DNA from: Urophycis tenuis
Lineage: Eukaryota; Chordata; Actinopteri; Gadiformes; Phycidae
DNA: 64,000 bases
Reading direction: 5' to 3'
Assembly: GCA_036785325.1 (NCBI GenBank)
Contig: JAXIVH010000002.1
Location: 10,310,786 to 10,374,785 of the forward strand
Below the pieces are notes generated by a model that was given only the letters and a program-made list of their open reading frames with translations, searched no databases and was not told the DNA's origin. Below, piece by piece: positions 10,901-21,879 of this stretch (position 1 is the first letter of the stretch; the number at the start of each line of letters is the position of its first letter). Made by a program: the position numbers and the translations under genes.

Positions 10901-11133
10901 AGAGATCAAAATATAGAAGAACAACTCTTCCATGTCCACTTTTCCTTTGCTGTAACGCAGTAATAAAACGCATTACTAATACATTTTCAGTAATAATAAT
11001 AAATCTAAAATATAAAATAAAATAACCTGTTTAGCTGTTGTTTTTTTAAAGAATTCACCAACACCGCGAGACATCCCGACAACAGAAAAAAGCCGGGACT
11101 CGGGAGCAAGCGCAATTTCCTGTTGAGGCTGAG

Positions 11134-13060
11134 ATGACAACAAACATGACGCCGGACTCTACATTTGAGCGATGGACATTCGCCCATTATTTTCAGTTCC
11201 TCAAAGAGAAGGAGAAAAACATCATTGTAAAATGCAACCTGTGTGCCACACCGAGGGAACTCTCGACGTCAAAAAATAGCAGGAGCAACTTAAAGAAACA
11301 ACTGGACTGGTGCCACGCTAACACTAAGCTGAAGGAGAGGGATGCACCTGCAGAGAAGAGGAAGAAAAAAGAGGACGAGCATACGGGACAGACTAAGCAA
11401 CAAAAGTTAAGTTTCTCTCGGTCTGCCATGGTTCTTGAAGCCAGAGAAGTGAGGAGACTGGTGGCAGAATTTATTGTGGAAGACATGCACTCCCTATCAA
11501 CGGTAGAATCGCCAGCGTTCAGAAAGCTTGTCAGCGAAATCCCTGTGAGCAGCAACGACAAGGTAAGCTAACGTTGTCATAGAGAGTGGGCCATGCCCCC
11601 ATGTATCTACCTTGTTATCATTTTAAAGACAACAACCTAAATAGCAAGTCCATGTTGTTGAGGAGAAGTGAATCTCTCATGTTTTTTTTGTTTTTTTTAA
11701 CGGATATGTGAATATAGTCTGACCCATTTAAAAACAGCATGAGTTTAACATCTAGCTATCTTCTTAATTTTTCAGCATGTACTGCCTGACAGAAAAACAT
11801 TCGCCAAAGATTTGGACAAGGCATATGCTGTCATGGAGAAGGAGCTGAAGAAAAAACTTGAAGCCCAGCAGTATGTGTCAACAACAGCAGACATATGGAG
11901 TGCCAACAACAAAAGTTGTATGGGGGTCACCGTGCACTGGATTGATGCAGATACCTTGGCACAAAAGAAGGCTGCAATAGCTTGTAAACGATTTAGGGGT
12001 AAACACACATATGATGCAATTGCAACAGAGCTAGAAGACATTTTTTCTCAGTATGGACTGACATACAATGAAGTGACTGCATGTGTGACGGACAATGGGA
12101 GCAACTTTGGTAAAGCCTTCAAGGAGCTTCAGCAGCTTCAAGTGGATTTGGGGGTGGAGGAGGAGGAGGAGGGTGATGGTGAGGTGGAGTTCACAGACCT
12201 TCATAGTGTGCTTACTGTCGATGATGCACAGCATGGACAATGTGTACTGCCTCCCCATCATAGATGTGCAGCCCATACCCTTAAACTAATAGCAAACAAT
12301 GAGGTTGTTAAGTGGCTGGTATCTAATCCAGAATCAAGGGCTGTGTATCGTAGTGCTACAGCTAAATGTTCAGCACTGTGGACAAAGGCCAGCCGCTCCA
12401 CCATCGCATCAGAGTGCCTGGAAGAGGTCAGTGAAAGAAAGTTGATTGTCCCCACAACAACACGGTGGAACTTATTCTACAACGCCTATGCTCGTGTCAT
12501 AGAAATGCCCCTCACAAACATAAATAGCCTATGCACATAGCTTCAGATTAAAAGAAGTTAGATGAAGTTTTGATGGCCAAAACCTTAGTAATGACACAGG
12601 GCCTATCGCAAATGACCACTGGGCTGCCTGAAGTTATTGTGGGAGCAATCAAAACTCGATTTGCTGCGACAATTGATTCCAAGGAAGCACTTCTGGCTGC
12701 TGTTTCGCTGCCAAAGTTCAAGCTGCGCTGGGTAAAAGAAGAAGCCAGAAGAGACCACATCAAGCTCCTCCTCACAACGGAGTGCCGCTCCCTTACAACA
12801 GAAGAGCCTACAGCCCTGTTGCCTGATCCTCCTCAACCTGCTGTGATGGAAAGCTTGCACATGTTTCCAAGGATTTAAAAAATTGCGCTCCGCTATAACA
12901 CCAAAACACCATCCAGTGCACCAGTAGAAAGACTTTTCAGACTTGGAAATCTTGTGCTCACCCCAAAGCACAACCGTCTTGGTGATGGACGCTTTCAGCG
13001 CCTTCTCCTGATGCGCTTCAACAGATATTTCAGTCAAGAGGGTGGTGGAATAGGCTAGTC
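11134..13060 (+). pseudogene. hAT transposase (BED finger type), broken
   Basis: Exon 1 (11134-11562) encodes a BED-type zinc finger (CNLCATPREL with later C and H residues) and a basic linker. It splices in phase to exon 2 (from 11776). Exon 2 carries hAT core motifs: STTADIWSA, CVTDNGSNFGKAF, HHRCAAHTLKLI and TTRWNLFYNA. The C-terminal dimerisation region is recognisable near 12896-13057 (APVERLFRLGNL and RFQRLLLMRFNRYF). The frame is broken at about 12538 (stop after NSLCT, continuing one frame over at about 12550) and again near 12880. Such proteins bind their TIRs and excise the element. This copy is not functional as read. Full hAT transposases are around 600 aa, and the pieces here sum to a similar size. 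Confidence 0.85.
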
Positions 13061-13984
13061 CCCCCCACTACACCCTAGAACCAGAAGTAGTCTATGTCCA
13101 GGCCATAACTGCCTTTATAGTTCTGTTTACTTTACCAGCCTTCTAGGCTGCATGATACCTCTGTTATATAGCCCATTTGACAGGAACAGGTTTCTGTGAA
13201 GAATTCATTTTTTATTTTCAATTTTATGTTTATTTATTTATCCAATCTTAAATTTTTTGTTAAGTTGGGAGTGAAATTACTGATTTGTATTTCATATTTG
13301 CCAAATAGGCCCATGCATTTTATTTTATTTTCTGTATTCTTGAAGTACCGTATGTGCTTTAGCTAGAGTTCTAGCTATAAGTTATTGAAATTTTACCAGC
13401 CTTTCTGTGGTAGCCTACGTTTTAGCCATTTTTTTGGCAAATTGCTTGGTTTCTCTGGCCTGTGTTTTATTGATTAGCAGTTGTAGGCTATGTTTAGATT
13501 ACATGTTAATGTTTGTTGGACTCTTAAAACAGAAGTTGCATGGCATCTTTGTGCTGTAAGATTGAATTAAAAGAGAATAAAACAATAGAAACTAAAAGAA
13601 AAAGAGATTGTGTGTTTGTCATATTATAAGGCTATAGGCTATGTTATAGTGGGCTCTAACTCTATTTTGTTTCATATGAATAGGCCAGGACTTAAAATAT
13701 TTCCAGCATCTCCATCATAATTTACAGACTTTGATTCTTTGTCTGCTTGTATGATCCTAACTGTCATTGTTACTTATTGTATTGTGCTATGAGCCTTTAC
13801 TGTGCCTATTATATTAAGTTATTAGTAGCTTTAGGGGCCAACACAGTCATTATGTTACATCACCCTCCACTGAATGTAAATAATCAGCTATAACAATCTG
13901 CAGTTTAGCATTTTTAAATGCTTAGTCATATATTTCTGTGGCTATTTTGTTGAAAGTAACTCAAAAGTAATACACAAGTAGTGT
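13061..13984 (+). mobile_element. 3' flank of the hAT copy; no gene
   Basis: This is AT-rich non-coding sequence following the hAT transposase, with an AATAAA-type signal near 13577. It is probably the element's 3' UTR. It ends in AGTAATACACAAGTAGTGT, typical of the subterminal TAAC/GTTA-rich part of such hATs. The sequence is cut at 13985 by another element and appears to resume at 19475 (GTAACGCATTAC...) and end at 19587 with ...AAGTTACACTG-like inverse sequence (TGTCCAACACTG). No matching left TIR was found near 10930. Confidence 0.5.
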
Positions 13985-14021
13985 CCAGGGTTTTTCCTGC
14001 GTTCAAAATTGATTGATGAAA

Positions 14022-14823
14022 TTGATTCAAGATTCAAGATTCAAGTAAACTTTATTGTCAGTTTTCATGAATGTACAGGCCATACACAAGAACCGAAATG
14101 CCGTTTCCCTCAATCCCTGGTGCAAGACAGCATGCAATATAAATATAAATATATAAAAATATAAGTATAAAAAAATAAGAACAAAAATAAAAAATACTAA
14201 GGTGGTCGCGAGTGCAATAAACAGTAAATAGAAAAATGTGCAAATTGAGAACAGTTACAGTAAACTGTAAACAGTAAACAGTAAGAGGTGCATTATGGGG
14301 GTAATGATAGTACTAGTAATAAATAAATGAACAGTATGGATGTTATGAACAGTATGGACAGTATAAACAGTGTACAGTGTATAAAAAGTATAAACAGTAC
14401 TATGAACAATAAACAGTACTATGAACAAGTTATTTAACAGTATATAAAAAGTATAAACAGTACTATGAACAGTTATTTAACACTGTATAAAAAGTATAAA
14501 CAGTACTATGAACAGTTATTTAACAGATTTATATACGGACTAAAGTGCAAAGTGTAAAGTGTAAAGTGGCTGTGCATGGTGGAGGAGGGAGGTGGGGCTG
14601 TACCTGGTGGAAGGGGGTGATGGGGCTGTGCATGGTGGTAGGGGGTGGAGGTGGAGAGGGCTGTGCATGGTGGTAGGGGGTGGTGGGGCTGTGCATGATG
14701 GTAGGTGGTAGGGGTGGTGGGGCTGTGCATGGAGGTGAGCAGGGTGTGGTGGTAGATGGGTGGGGGGTTAAAGTCCAGGGGGAGAGAGGTTGTGTGCAGG
14801 TGTCCGGGGTTGAATGAGTGTGT

Positions 14824-14854
<31 letters not shown>

Positions 14855-17762
14855 CTGGGAATGGGAGTGGTGGGAGGGGGAGAATGGGTGGAGGTTGATG
14901 TCAGCGTCCAATGTTTGTGCGGGCAGAGAGCAGAGAGAGAAGGGGGGTCAGTGCTGAGTGGGAGTTCAGCATCCTGACCGCCTGGTGGATGAAGCTGTCC
15001 TTCAGTCTGCTGGTCCTTGCCTTGAGACTCCTCATCCTCCTACCAGAGGGCAGGAGGTTGAAGAGGCAGTGAGAGGGGTGGGTGGAGTCACCCGCAATGC
15101 TGAGTGCTTTGCGGGACAGGCGTGTGTTGTAGATGTCCTGCAGGGAGGGGAGGGGAGCACCGACGATCTTCTCAGCTGCTCTCACTATGCGCTGCAGGGT
15201 CTTCCTACAGGATGCGGTGCAGCCGCCGTACCACACAGTGATGCAGCTGGTCAGGATGCTCTCGGTGGTTCCCCGGTAGAAGGAGTACATGATGGGGGCA
15301 GATGCTCTCGCTCTCCGAAGTTTGCGGAGAAAGTAGAGGCGCTGCTGAGCTTTGCCAGCCAGTGTTGTGGTGTTGCAGTTCCAGGAGAGGTCCTCAGTGA
15401 GATGCACCCCCAGGAACTTGGTGCTGCTCACTCTCTCCACAGCAGCACCGTCGATGGTCAGTGGGGGGTGCTGGACGGAGGCTCTACGGAAGTCGACAAC
15501 AATCTCCTTCGTCTTCTGCACGTTGAGAGAGAGATTGTTGTCCCTGCACCACACGGCCAGCTGGCTCACCTCTTCCCTGTAGTTTGACTCATCGTTGTGG
15601 TTGATGAGTCCCACCACAGTCGTGTCATCCGCAAACTTGACGAAGAGGTTGTTGTTGAAGGATGGAGTGCAGTCGTGGGTCAGCAGGGTGAAGAGAAGGG
15701 GGCTCAGCACGCATCCTTGGGGAGCCCCTGTGTTCAGCATGATTGTGTTGGATGCGTTCCTGCCGACCCTGACTGCCTGCGGTCTTCCGGTCAGGAAGTC
15801 CAACAACCAGTTACACAGTGAGGTGTGTAGTCCTAGACAGTCCAGTTTCCTGATCAGCTGCTGAGGGATGATCGTGTTGAAGGCTGAACTAAAGTCAAGG
15901 AACAGCATCCTCACATACGAGTCCTTGGTCTCCAGGTGGGTGAGGGCTGAGTGGAGGACGGTGGAGATTGCATCATCGGTCGACCTGTTGGCCCGATATG
16001 CAAACTGGTATGGGTCCAGTGAAGGTGGGAGGATGGATTTGATGTGTTGCATGACCAGCCGCTCGAAGCACTTCATGATGATGGGGGTCAGTGCAACGGG
16101 GCGGTAGTCGTTGAAGCAGGATGGAGAGGCCTTCTTCGGGACCGGGATGATGGTGGTGCTCTTGAAGCAAGTGGGGACAACAGCTTGTCTCAGGGAGGTG
16201 TTGAACATGTCTGTGAGGACATCTGTGAGCTCCTCTGCACATTCCTTCAGCACACGACCAGGAATGTTGTCAGGCCCTGCAGCCTTGCGAGCGTTGATCC
16301 TGGAGAGGGATCTCCTCACACTGGCTGGCGAGAGGCACAACACCTGGTCATCTGCAGGGGGTGGTGACTTCTGTGCAGGGGTGCTGTTGTCTGCTTCAAA
16401 CCGTCCGAAGAAGTTGTTTAGATCGTTCAGCAGAGTGGTGTCACTGTCACAGGTCTGTGGTCGGGGTTTATAGTCCGTGATGGTCTGTATCCCCTGCCAC
16501 AGGCTCCTAGTGTCTCTGCTGTCACTGAAGTGTTCGGATATCCTGGCACTGTACTGCCTCTTAGCTAGCTTGATGCCCCGGATCAGGTTGGCTCTCGCTG
16601 ATCTCAGGCCAGCCTCATCACCTGCTCTAAAAGCAGCATCCCGGGCTCTCAGTAAACCACGGACTTCCCCCGTCAGCCATGGTTTCTGGTTGGCCCGTAC
16701 TGTGATGGTCTTGGTGTCTGTGACATCATCAATGCATTTGCTGATGTAGGCAGTAACAGTGTCCGAATACTCCTGGATATTGGTGTGTTGGTTGTAGGTG
16801 GCTGCCTGCTTAAACATGGCCCAGTCAGTGGTGTTAAAGCAGTCCTGTAGTGCTGAGGAAGCACCCTCTGGCCACACCCTTACCTGCTTCTGGACTGGTC
16901 TGGTGACTTTGACCTTAGGCCTGTATGCTGGCATTAGCATAACAGTACTGTGGTCTGAAGCGCCAAGGTGGGGGAGGGGTGAGGCCTTGTATGCTCCTCG
17001 CTGTGTGGTGTAGACCAGGTCTAGAGTGTTATTTCCTCGTGTAGGAAAGTCTATGTGCTGGTACACATGAGGAAACACTGTCTTAAGGTTGGCATGGTTG
17101 AAATCCCCAGCTACAATGAGGAATCCGTCCGGGTGCGCTGTCTGCTGATCACAGATGGCGCTATACAGTTCACTCAGTGCTTTGTCTCGATCATTGTTGT
17201 TGCCGCTGGGAGGGATGTAAACAGCCACTAGCAGAATGGCAGAAAGCTCCCTCGGTAGATAGAAAGGCCGGCACTTAATGATCATAAACTCCGCAAGGGG
17301 TGAACAGTGTCTACAAACTACCACAGCGTCCTGGCACCAAGCATCCCTGATATAAACACAGACACCGCCGCCGCGGGTCTTACCGTAGTTGAGTGCTCTG
17401 TCCGCTCGGTAGCATGTTAGCTGGTCGAGATGAATGGCGGAGTCCGGTATGTTGTTGTTTAGCCATGTTTCCGTGAATACGAAAACACAGCACTCTCTCA
17501 CAGTCCGCTGGGATGATCTAAGAAGGTGTAGCTCATCCAGTTTGTTGTCCAAGGAGCGTACATTGGCGAGTACGATGGACGGTATAGCCGGCTTGTTTGG
17601 ATTAGCCGCTAGCCTCGCCCGGATACCTCCGCGCTTCCCCCGCTTCTGCCTCCTCTCGCACCGCCTGCGGCGCTTCCTCTGCGGGTGCGCTGCAGTAGTG
17701 GGGGTCGGTGTCGAGGTGGGCCGCCAACCCAACCAACCCAACCCAACTGCAACTCGGCCCAC
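14022..17762 (-). mobile_element. L2-type LINE, near full length
   Basis: This is a minus-strand non-LTR retrotransposon with a single long reading frame and a 3' UTR at 14045-14900. Its 3' end is marked by AATAAAGTTTACTTGAATC followed by repeats of TTGAATC (14022-14045), the short-repeat tail typical of L2 elements. The 3' UTR contains a chain of ACAGTATAAA-like units at 14250-14530, a G-rich roughly 40-bp tandem repeat at 14570-14740 (GGGGCTGTGCATGGTGGTAG), a (TG)n run and a 16-G tract near 14840. The 5' boundary, near 17700-17800, is not sharp. Confidence 0.85.
14901..17762 (-). CDS. L2 LINE endonuclease/reverse transcriptase, intact frame
   Basis: This is a 953-codon frame without interruption. 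The N-terminal part is basic (QRKRRRRCERRQKRGKRGG), then the apurinic-like endonuclease follows from about residue 60 (IVLANVRSLDNKLDEL, FTETWLN, VAGDFNH, LGASDHSTV). The reverse transcriptase domain occupies about residues 500-760, with NDYRPVALTP, FLDFSSAFNT, GAPQGCVLSPLLF and the catalytic FADDTTVVG. The C-terminus runs to SLLSARTNIGR. This architecture is that of L2/CR1-group LINEs, which copy themselves by target-primed reverse transcription. The open frame suggests recent insertion. The first few dozen residues (Trp/Thr/Pro-rich) may lie upstream of the true start. Confidence 0.88.
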   Translation of the reverse strand: MGRVAVGLGWLGWRPTSTPTPTTAAHPQRKRRRRCERRQKRGKRGGIRARLAANPNKPAIPSIVLANVRSLDNKLDELHLLRSSQRTVRECCVFVFTETWLNNNIPDSAIHLDQLTCYRADRALNYGKTRGGGVCVYIRDAWCQDAVVVCRHCSPLAEFMIIKCRPFYLPRELSAILLVAVYIPPSGNNNDRDKALSELYSAICDQQTAHPDGFLIVAGDFNHANLKTVFPHVYQHIDFPTRGNNTLDLVYTTQRGAYKASPLPHLGASDHSTVMLMPAYRPKVKVTRPVQKQVRVWPEGASSALQDCFNTTDWAMFKQAATYNQHTNIQEYSDTVTAYISKCIDDVTDTKTITVRANQKPWLTGEVRGLLRARDAAFRAGDEAGLRSARANLIRGIKLAKRQYSARISEHFSDSRDTRSLWQGIQTITDYKPRPQTCDSDTTLLNDLNNFFGRFEADNSTPAQKSPPPADDQVLCLSPASVRRSLSRINARKAAGPDNIPGRVLKECAEELTDVLTDMFNTSLRQAVVPTCFKSTTIIPVPKKASPSCFNDYRPVALTPIIMKCFERLVMQHIKSILPPSLDPYQFAYRANRSTDDAISTVLHSALTHLETKDSYVRMLFLDFSSAFNTIIPQQLIRKLDCLGLHTSLCNWLLDFLTGRPQAVRVGRNASNTIMLNTGAPQGCVLSPLLFTLLTHDCTPSFNNNLFVKFADDTTVVGLINHNDESNYREEVSQLAVWCRDNNLSLNVQKTKEIVVDFRRASVQHPPLTIDGAAVERVSSTKFLGVHLTEDLSWNCNTTTLAGKAQQRLYFLRKLRRARASAPIMYSFYRGTTESILTSCITVWYGGCTASCRKTLQRIVRAAEKIVGAPLPSLQDIYNTRLSRKALSIAGDSTHPSHCLFNLLPSGRRMRSLKARTSRLKDSFIHQAVRMLNSHSALTPLLSLLSARTNIGR

Positions 17763-17799
17763 AAGTCCTAATATTAAAATTATGTACCCGACCTGCTTC

Positions 17800-18960
17800 C
17801 CGACCCACCTATTGTAATGGTATCTTGATTAGCTTAATCATAGCCTCATTGGCTTACGTAAAACTGACGTCCCTGAGTCAAACGCATTTAAAACATGCAT
17901 TGCACATTTAAACCTTTGTTCACCAGGTCAACGAATAGCTTAGGCTTAACAGGCTACATATTCAAAATTAAACAGTGTCCTAAATCAGACAGACAGTAAG
18001 CCCACTTGGTCTAAAAAAAGAAAAGAAACGTAAAAGTTGTCTCTAAGTTGGCACCTAGAAAGCGCGTGCTGCATCTTTGCAAAAGTCATTCAGCCAATGA
18101 TGACTGTCTTTTATATGATATAGGCTAGCCAACTCTAACGATTACAAAAGTGTATTCGGCATCTATATTTTAACCAATCCGACCCGAATATCATTAAAGT
18201 ATTTTTGGTGACTCGCAACCGTTTAATGATCATCCAGCGCATCACTGATACATGCACAGTGCACACACTCATTGATAGGACATGCAAGCTTTGCACAAAA
18301 TAGGCTAATGATGTTCCATTTATTTTAGTTAGTTGCCTCGTTGTACCTTTAGTAGTTATTTATATCTAATTATAATATTTTATCTATTTTATTTGTATTA
18401 TTATACTTAAATTGTTACATTATACTATTTATTTTGTTTGACCAAAAACGTTAAATACAAGAACAGGTTGATATTGGTTGAGGTAGGTCTTGAGTTCAGT
18501 TTGAAATAAAAACCTCCAGCTTTAGTTGTTTTTTGCAATTCATTCCATGAATGTCACAGAATCTACAATTCAGGTAAAAACTGAACTTTAAAAACTAAAG
18601 TGTGTCAATTTTGTTGAGTAATTCTCAACATGAAACTTAAAAGACAGGTCTTCCTCCAACATAAAGTCCAGGTATTTGTATGAGCAAACTACTCTACTGG
18701 CCTGCCCTGTAATGTATGGAGTTGGGGTGTGGAATGAAACCAGGCAGGGTTCTGGTAAAATGTTTTTAGCTGTCTTCTCCTCAATAACTTACTCTAAAGA
18801 CTTAAGATTGTGCTGAATAATTTCAAATGCTTCCTGTAGCTTTAAAGAAAAATGTGAGTGATAGCCATGTTACTCTGTCCTGTTTTCTCACTTTCATTCC
18901 AAACCAAAGTCAGTCTTCCTTCCCTGCAGAACTATGAATTTCAGAAAGTTGTGGCTCATC
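17800..18960. other. Non-coding stretch, nothing recognised
   Basis: AT-rich sequence with no supported gene. Short open frames on both strands lack family motifs. It is the right interior of the inverted-repeat element that begins at 13985. Confidence 0.5.
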
Positions 18961-18967
18961 GTCTGTT

Positions 18968-19046
18968 GCTCTGACCAGGGGGAGGGGGCGGCGCCCTCTG
19001 ACCCCCTCCTGTTCAGATGGCGATGCCCCCTCCCCCTGGTCAGAGC
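18968..19046. repeat. GC-rich perfect hairpin
   Basis: A 21-bp arm (18968-18988, from GCTCTGACC through the G-run) is perfectly complementary to 19026-19046, and one more C/G pair extends it inward. The 35-base loop is also GC-rich. The structure stands out in AT-rich surroundings. It could fold in RNA or DNA. I see no gene attached. Confidence 0.8.
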
Positions 19047-19474
19047 CCCTGGTCTCCGTATGGCCCAGCACCACACATTGCTACCTAGTCTGTGGGAAAC
19101 ACTGATCTACCAAAGAAAAAACAGATAGAATCGTGTTTTTCCAGCTTTTTCCCGCTAGTTGGTGCTGTCGGCGTCCCGATTTTCCCTGGTGAAAAAAAGG
19201 AGACTGAAATGTTCTGTGGCTGGTTGCGAGATGTGTGGATGAAGTGTATTTTCAATTTAAAGCTCCCACCTGATTTGTGTATGTGTATAGTTTTAATAAA
19301 TGAATGCTTCAACATGATAATGGTCACATTCTTGTTGGAACTCTTAACTTAAAGTATGTTGCCTGTAAAAGAAAGTACCGGTAAGTCAGTTGAATTTACT
19401 AAATACATGCACGTCATGGCGCATGGTCAGGATGGTGCCACCTCTGCCTCAAATTGAGCCAGGAAAAACCCTGG

Positions 19475-19587
19475 TAACGCATTACAATTCAGAGAGAGTA
19501 ATATTGTAATGTAACTAATTACTTTCAAATGACAGTAACTAGTAATATATAATGTATTATATTTTGGATGTAACTTGTCCAACACTG
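19475..19587. mobile_element. hAT right end (resumed)
   Basis: GTAACGCATTAC, then TAACTAATTAC-like subterminal repeats, then the terminus ACTTGTCCAACACTG. The inverse, CAGTGTTGGACAAGT, is the common CAGTGTTGG end of hAT elements. It is separated from the hAT body by the element at 13985-19474. Confidence 0.6.
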
Positions 19588-19789
19588 CATAGCACTATGG
19601 CCTGATCTATAACCTGATTTTCTGAGGATTTTATTTTCAGGTTAAAAAAAAATGTAATTGGTAATTTAAGAGAATTGACTGTCCAACCTACCAATAGTGC
19701 CATAGTGGGACGCTGTGTTTTTTTGGACAACATTTTTCTCATATTCTTTTTTCAGACAAAATGTCTAATATGACGTAATTTTTCCAAGT

Positions 19790-20470
19790 TTTTTTCTTTA
19801 TTGTTGTGATTCTGTGTTGTGTCTGTGCTGTGTTTATGTTGAATTATTTGAATTCAAAACAAAACAAGAACATGTTCTACTACATAACACCATTACATCC
19901 ATTAATAAAACATTCAAATATACAAAGTATGATAAAAGGGAGAGCTTTGAGTCTCAAGTAACAGACTCAACATTCCTTGGCTTGATTGCTGAATTACATG
20001 ATATGGGGACAGTGAAACCTGCCCTGGGATGTTTCAACTTCAAAGCTAGGCATACAGGGTCAAAAGCAGTGAAAGGTCAGTGGATGAGGCGATAATATGC
20101 AGTGCATAACAGTCTTTGGAAAATAGCTTTATACAGAAAACTGTCTGAACTTTATACACAGAGACTTTGGAACTGTCGGGGTGATCATTCAGGTCATCAT
20201 TCATTATTGTCCCAGTGTGTTGCAGTGCACACGTGTACAGTGCAGTGCAGTGCAACCGGTAATCCGGCCAACAATTATCATGTACAACCGGTATCATGTA
20301 CAGTCCAAGATGCGCAACCTTCTTTTCGCGATTTTCCCCGAAAGCGGGACGGTTGGACAGTCTGAGAGAAATAAAAGTGACTTGTTGAGCAGGGCAGAAT
20401 GGGACAGTCAGGGTTATGGCCATTCCAGCTGTATGCCCCGGTGTTTTTTCCCTCTCCCTTGTGTTTCCTG
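19790..20470 (+). repeat. Dispersed repeat, copy A
   Basis: Sequence from ATTGTTGTGATTCTGTG to about GGCCATTCCAGCTGTATGCCC recurs at 46768-47682 with many substitutions and indels. The shared part includes CAGTGTGTTGCAGTG, GGGACGGTTGGACAG and AGCAGGGCAGAATG. It is not coding on either strand and may derive from an LTR or other non-coding mobile sequence. A (TA)n microsatellite (20470-20532) follows. Confidence 0.7.
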
Positions 20471-20524
<54 letters not shown>

Positions 20525-20534
20525 TGTATATATA

Positions 20535-21142
20535 TGTGACAGTATGATTCCAATCTGTTTCCCATTTGCTGCCCCGCCCCTTACGTAAACAGGAAATTAA
20601 CGCAACTCCTTAAATAGGGCGCAGTGGCTAATGGCGCAAAGCTGCTCCGTCGTAGACGCTGCTACTTCCAGCTCCGTGGTCTGGTCATCGCCTCATGGCC
20701 CTTCGCATTGCCACATCGGGCTACAGCACTGATGGCTTGCGTTGTCTGGCGTGCACTCCTCCATTGCGTCGCTCCGTAAATTGTTGGTTTGCTAATCTCT
20801 TCCTTCAGGTAAGATATTTACTATGTTACTGTTTTACCCGCGTCTGATTTAGTCTGGCTAAGTTTGCTAAAGCTCTGTACTTTGTTTACAGCGGTCATTC
20901 ATTTCAGCCTAGCGCTCGGGCGGGCTTCTCTCCTTACTCACTCGTTGTTGCATGGCTGCCCATGGACTGCTGCTGTTCTGTTCTATCCTGCTGCTTGCTG
21001 TTGCTCTGCACTGCTGCTAGCCTAGCTAACCTCTCCTAAGGCCCTGTCTGTGTCCTCGGCTTGCACCGGATCGCTACCGTCCGCCGAAGGCTACGTGCCT
21101 GCTGTATGTGGGGCTTGGGGCTTCACTTGCTGGGTTGCGGTG

Positions 21143-21176
<34 letters not shown>

Positions 21177-21701
21177 GTTGCTTCTGTTTTGTTTAGTTAC
21201 TGTTAGTGTTTTACCTTTGTGTTTAGTTATTGTATTGTATGTTGCCTGTCTGCATGCTTGCTGCTTCGCTGGTGACTATATGCTTGGGTAGAGGGAACGC
21301 GTATGCTTCTCCTGTTGGTTTGTTTATTTCTTTATTTTGTTTTGGTTTGTCGTGGATTTTGGTTTGCTTATTCTTTATTTGTTTTGGTCTACTGTGGATT
21401 TTGGTTTGCTTATTCTTATTCGTTTTGTAATTTCCTTTCACTTGATTCTCCTGCATATACTGACCCAACAGGTGGGTATGATAAAGCCCAATCCAGGTAG
21501 CCTGTTAGCCTTATTGGCAGTCTTATTGTGTGCTTTAATCGGCGACGAATGTGGTGGGCCCACTGTTTCCTCATGTCGTCGTAAAGAGAAATTAAAATAA
21601 AATCTTTGTATGAATTTTAACTCTGTCTCCGCCTGTTATTCAGATTGCATGTCCTGCACAGTATACGATTATAAACGTAGTAAGTTCTCGGTCCGGTCAC
21701 A
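20535..21701 (+). mobile_element. Possible solo LTR
   Basis: The segment begins TGTGACAG and ends CCGGTCACA, a TG...CA pair with a short inverted end (TGTGAC/GTCACA). It contains a poly(A)-like AATAAAATC near 21598 and no protein-coding content, as expected for a 1.2-kb LTR. A (TG)n run lies at 21145-21175. The expected 4-6 bp target duplication is not visible in the (TA)n-rich flanks, so the call is weak. Confidence 0.35.
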
Positions 21702-21712
21702 TAGGCTTTATA

Positions 21713-21740
21713 TATATATATATATATAAATAAATAAGAA

Positions 21741-21794
<54 letters not shown>

Positions 21795-21800
21795 TTATAT
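21713..21800. repeat. (TA)n microsatellite
   Basis: Long TA dinucleotide runs broken by ATAAATAAATAAGAAGAATA, with further TATATTTATA to about 21825. Self-complementary along its length. Confidence 0.9.
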
Positions 21801-21879
21801 ATTTATATATTTATATTTATACAGATCAGGACAACACTCTTTTTGCTATTATATTTAACATCAAATTTGACACCATACT

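Larger units (their letters stand above)
13985..19474. mobile_element. Unclassified inverted-repeat element holding an L2
   Basis: The left end is CCAGGGTTTTTCCTG and the right end reads CAGGAAAAACCCTGG, a 15-bp perfect inverted pair with weaker similarity inward. It lies within hAT-derived sequence on both sides. Only about 36 bp of left interior remain before the L2 LINE begins, and the right interior is about 17.8-19.47 kb. I could not find a matching target duplication (left ...AGTAGTGT, right TAACGCAT), so the superfamily is open. The right interior has no recognisable protein. Confidence 0.4.

Noticed and set aside
14958..17817. Several + strand open frames of 60-209 codons
   Set aside because: They are antisense shadows of the L2 polyprotein on the minus strand.
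20278..20588. Open frames with IYIYIY repeats
   Set aside because: Produced by the (TA)n microsatellite.
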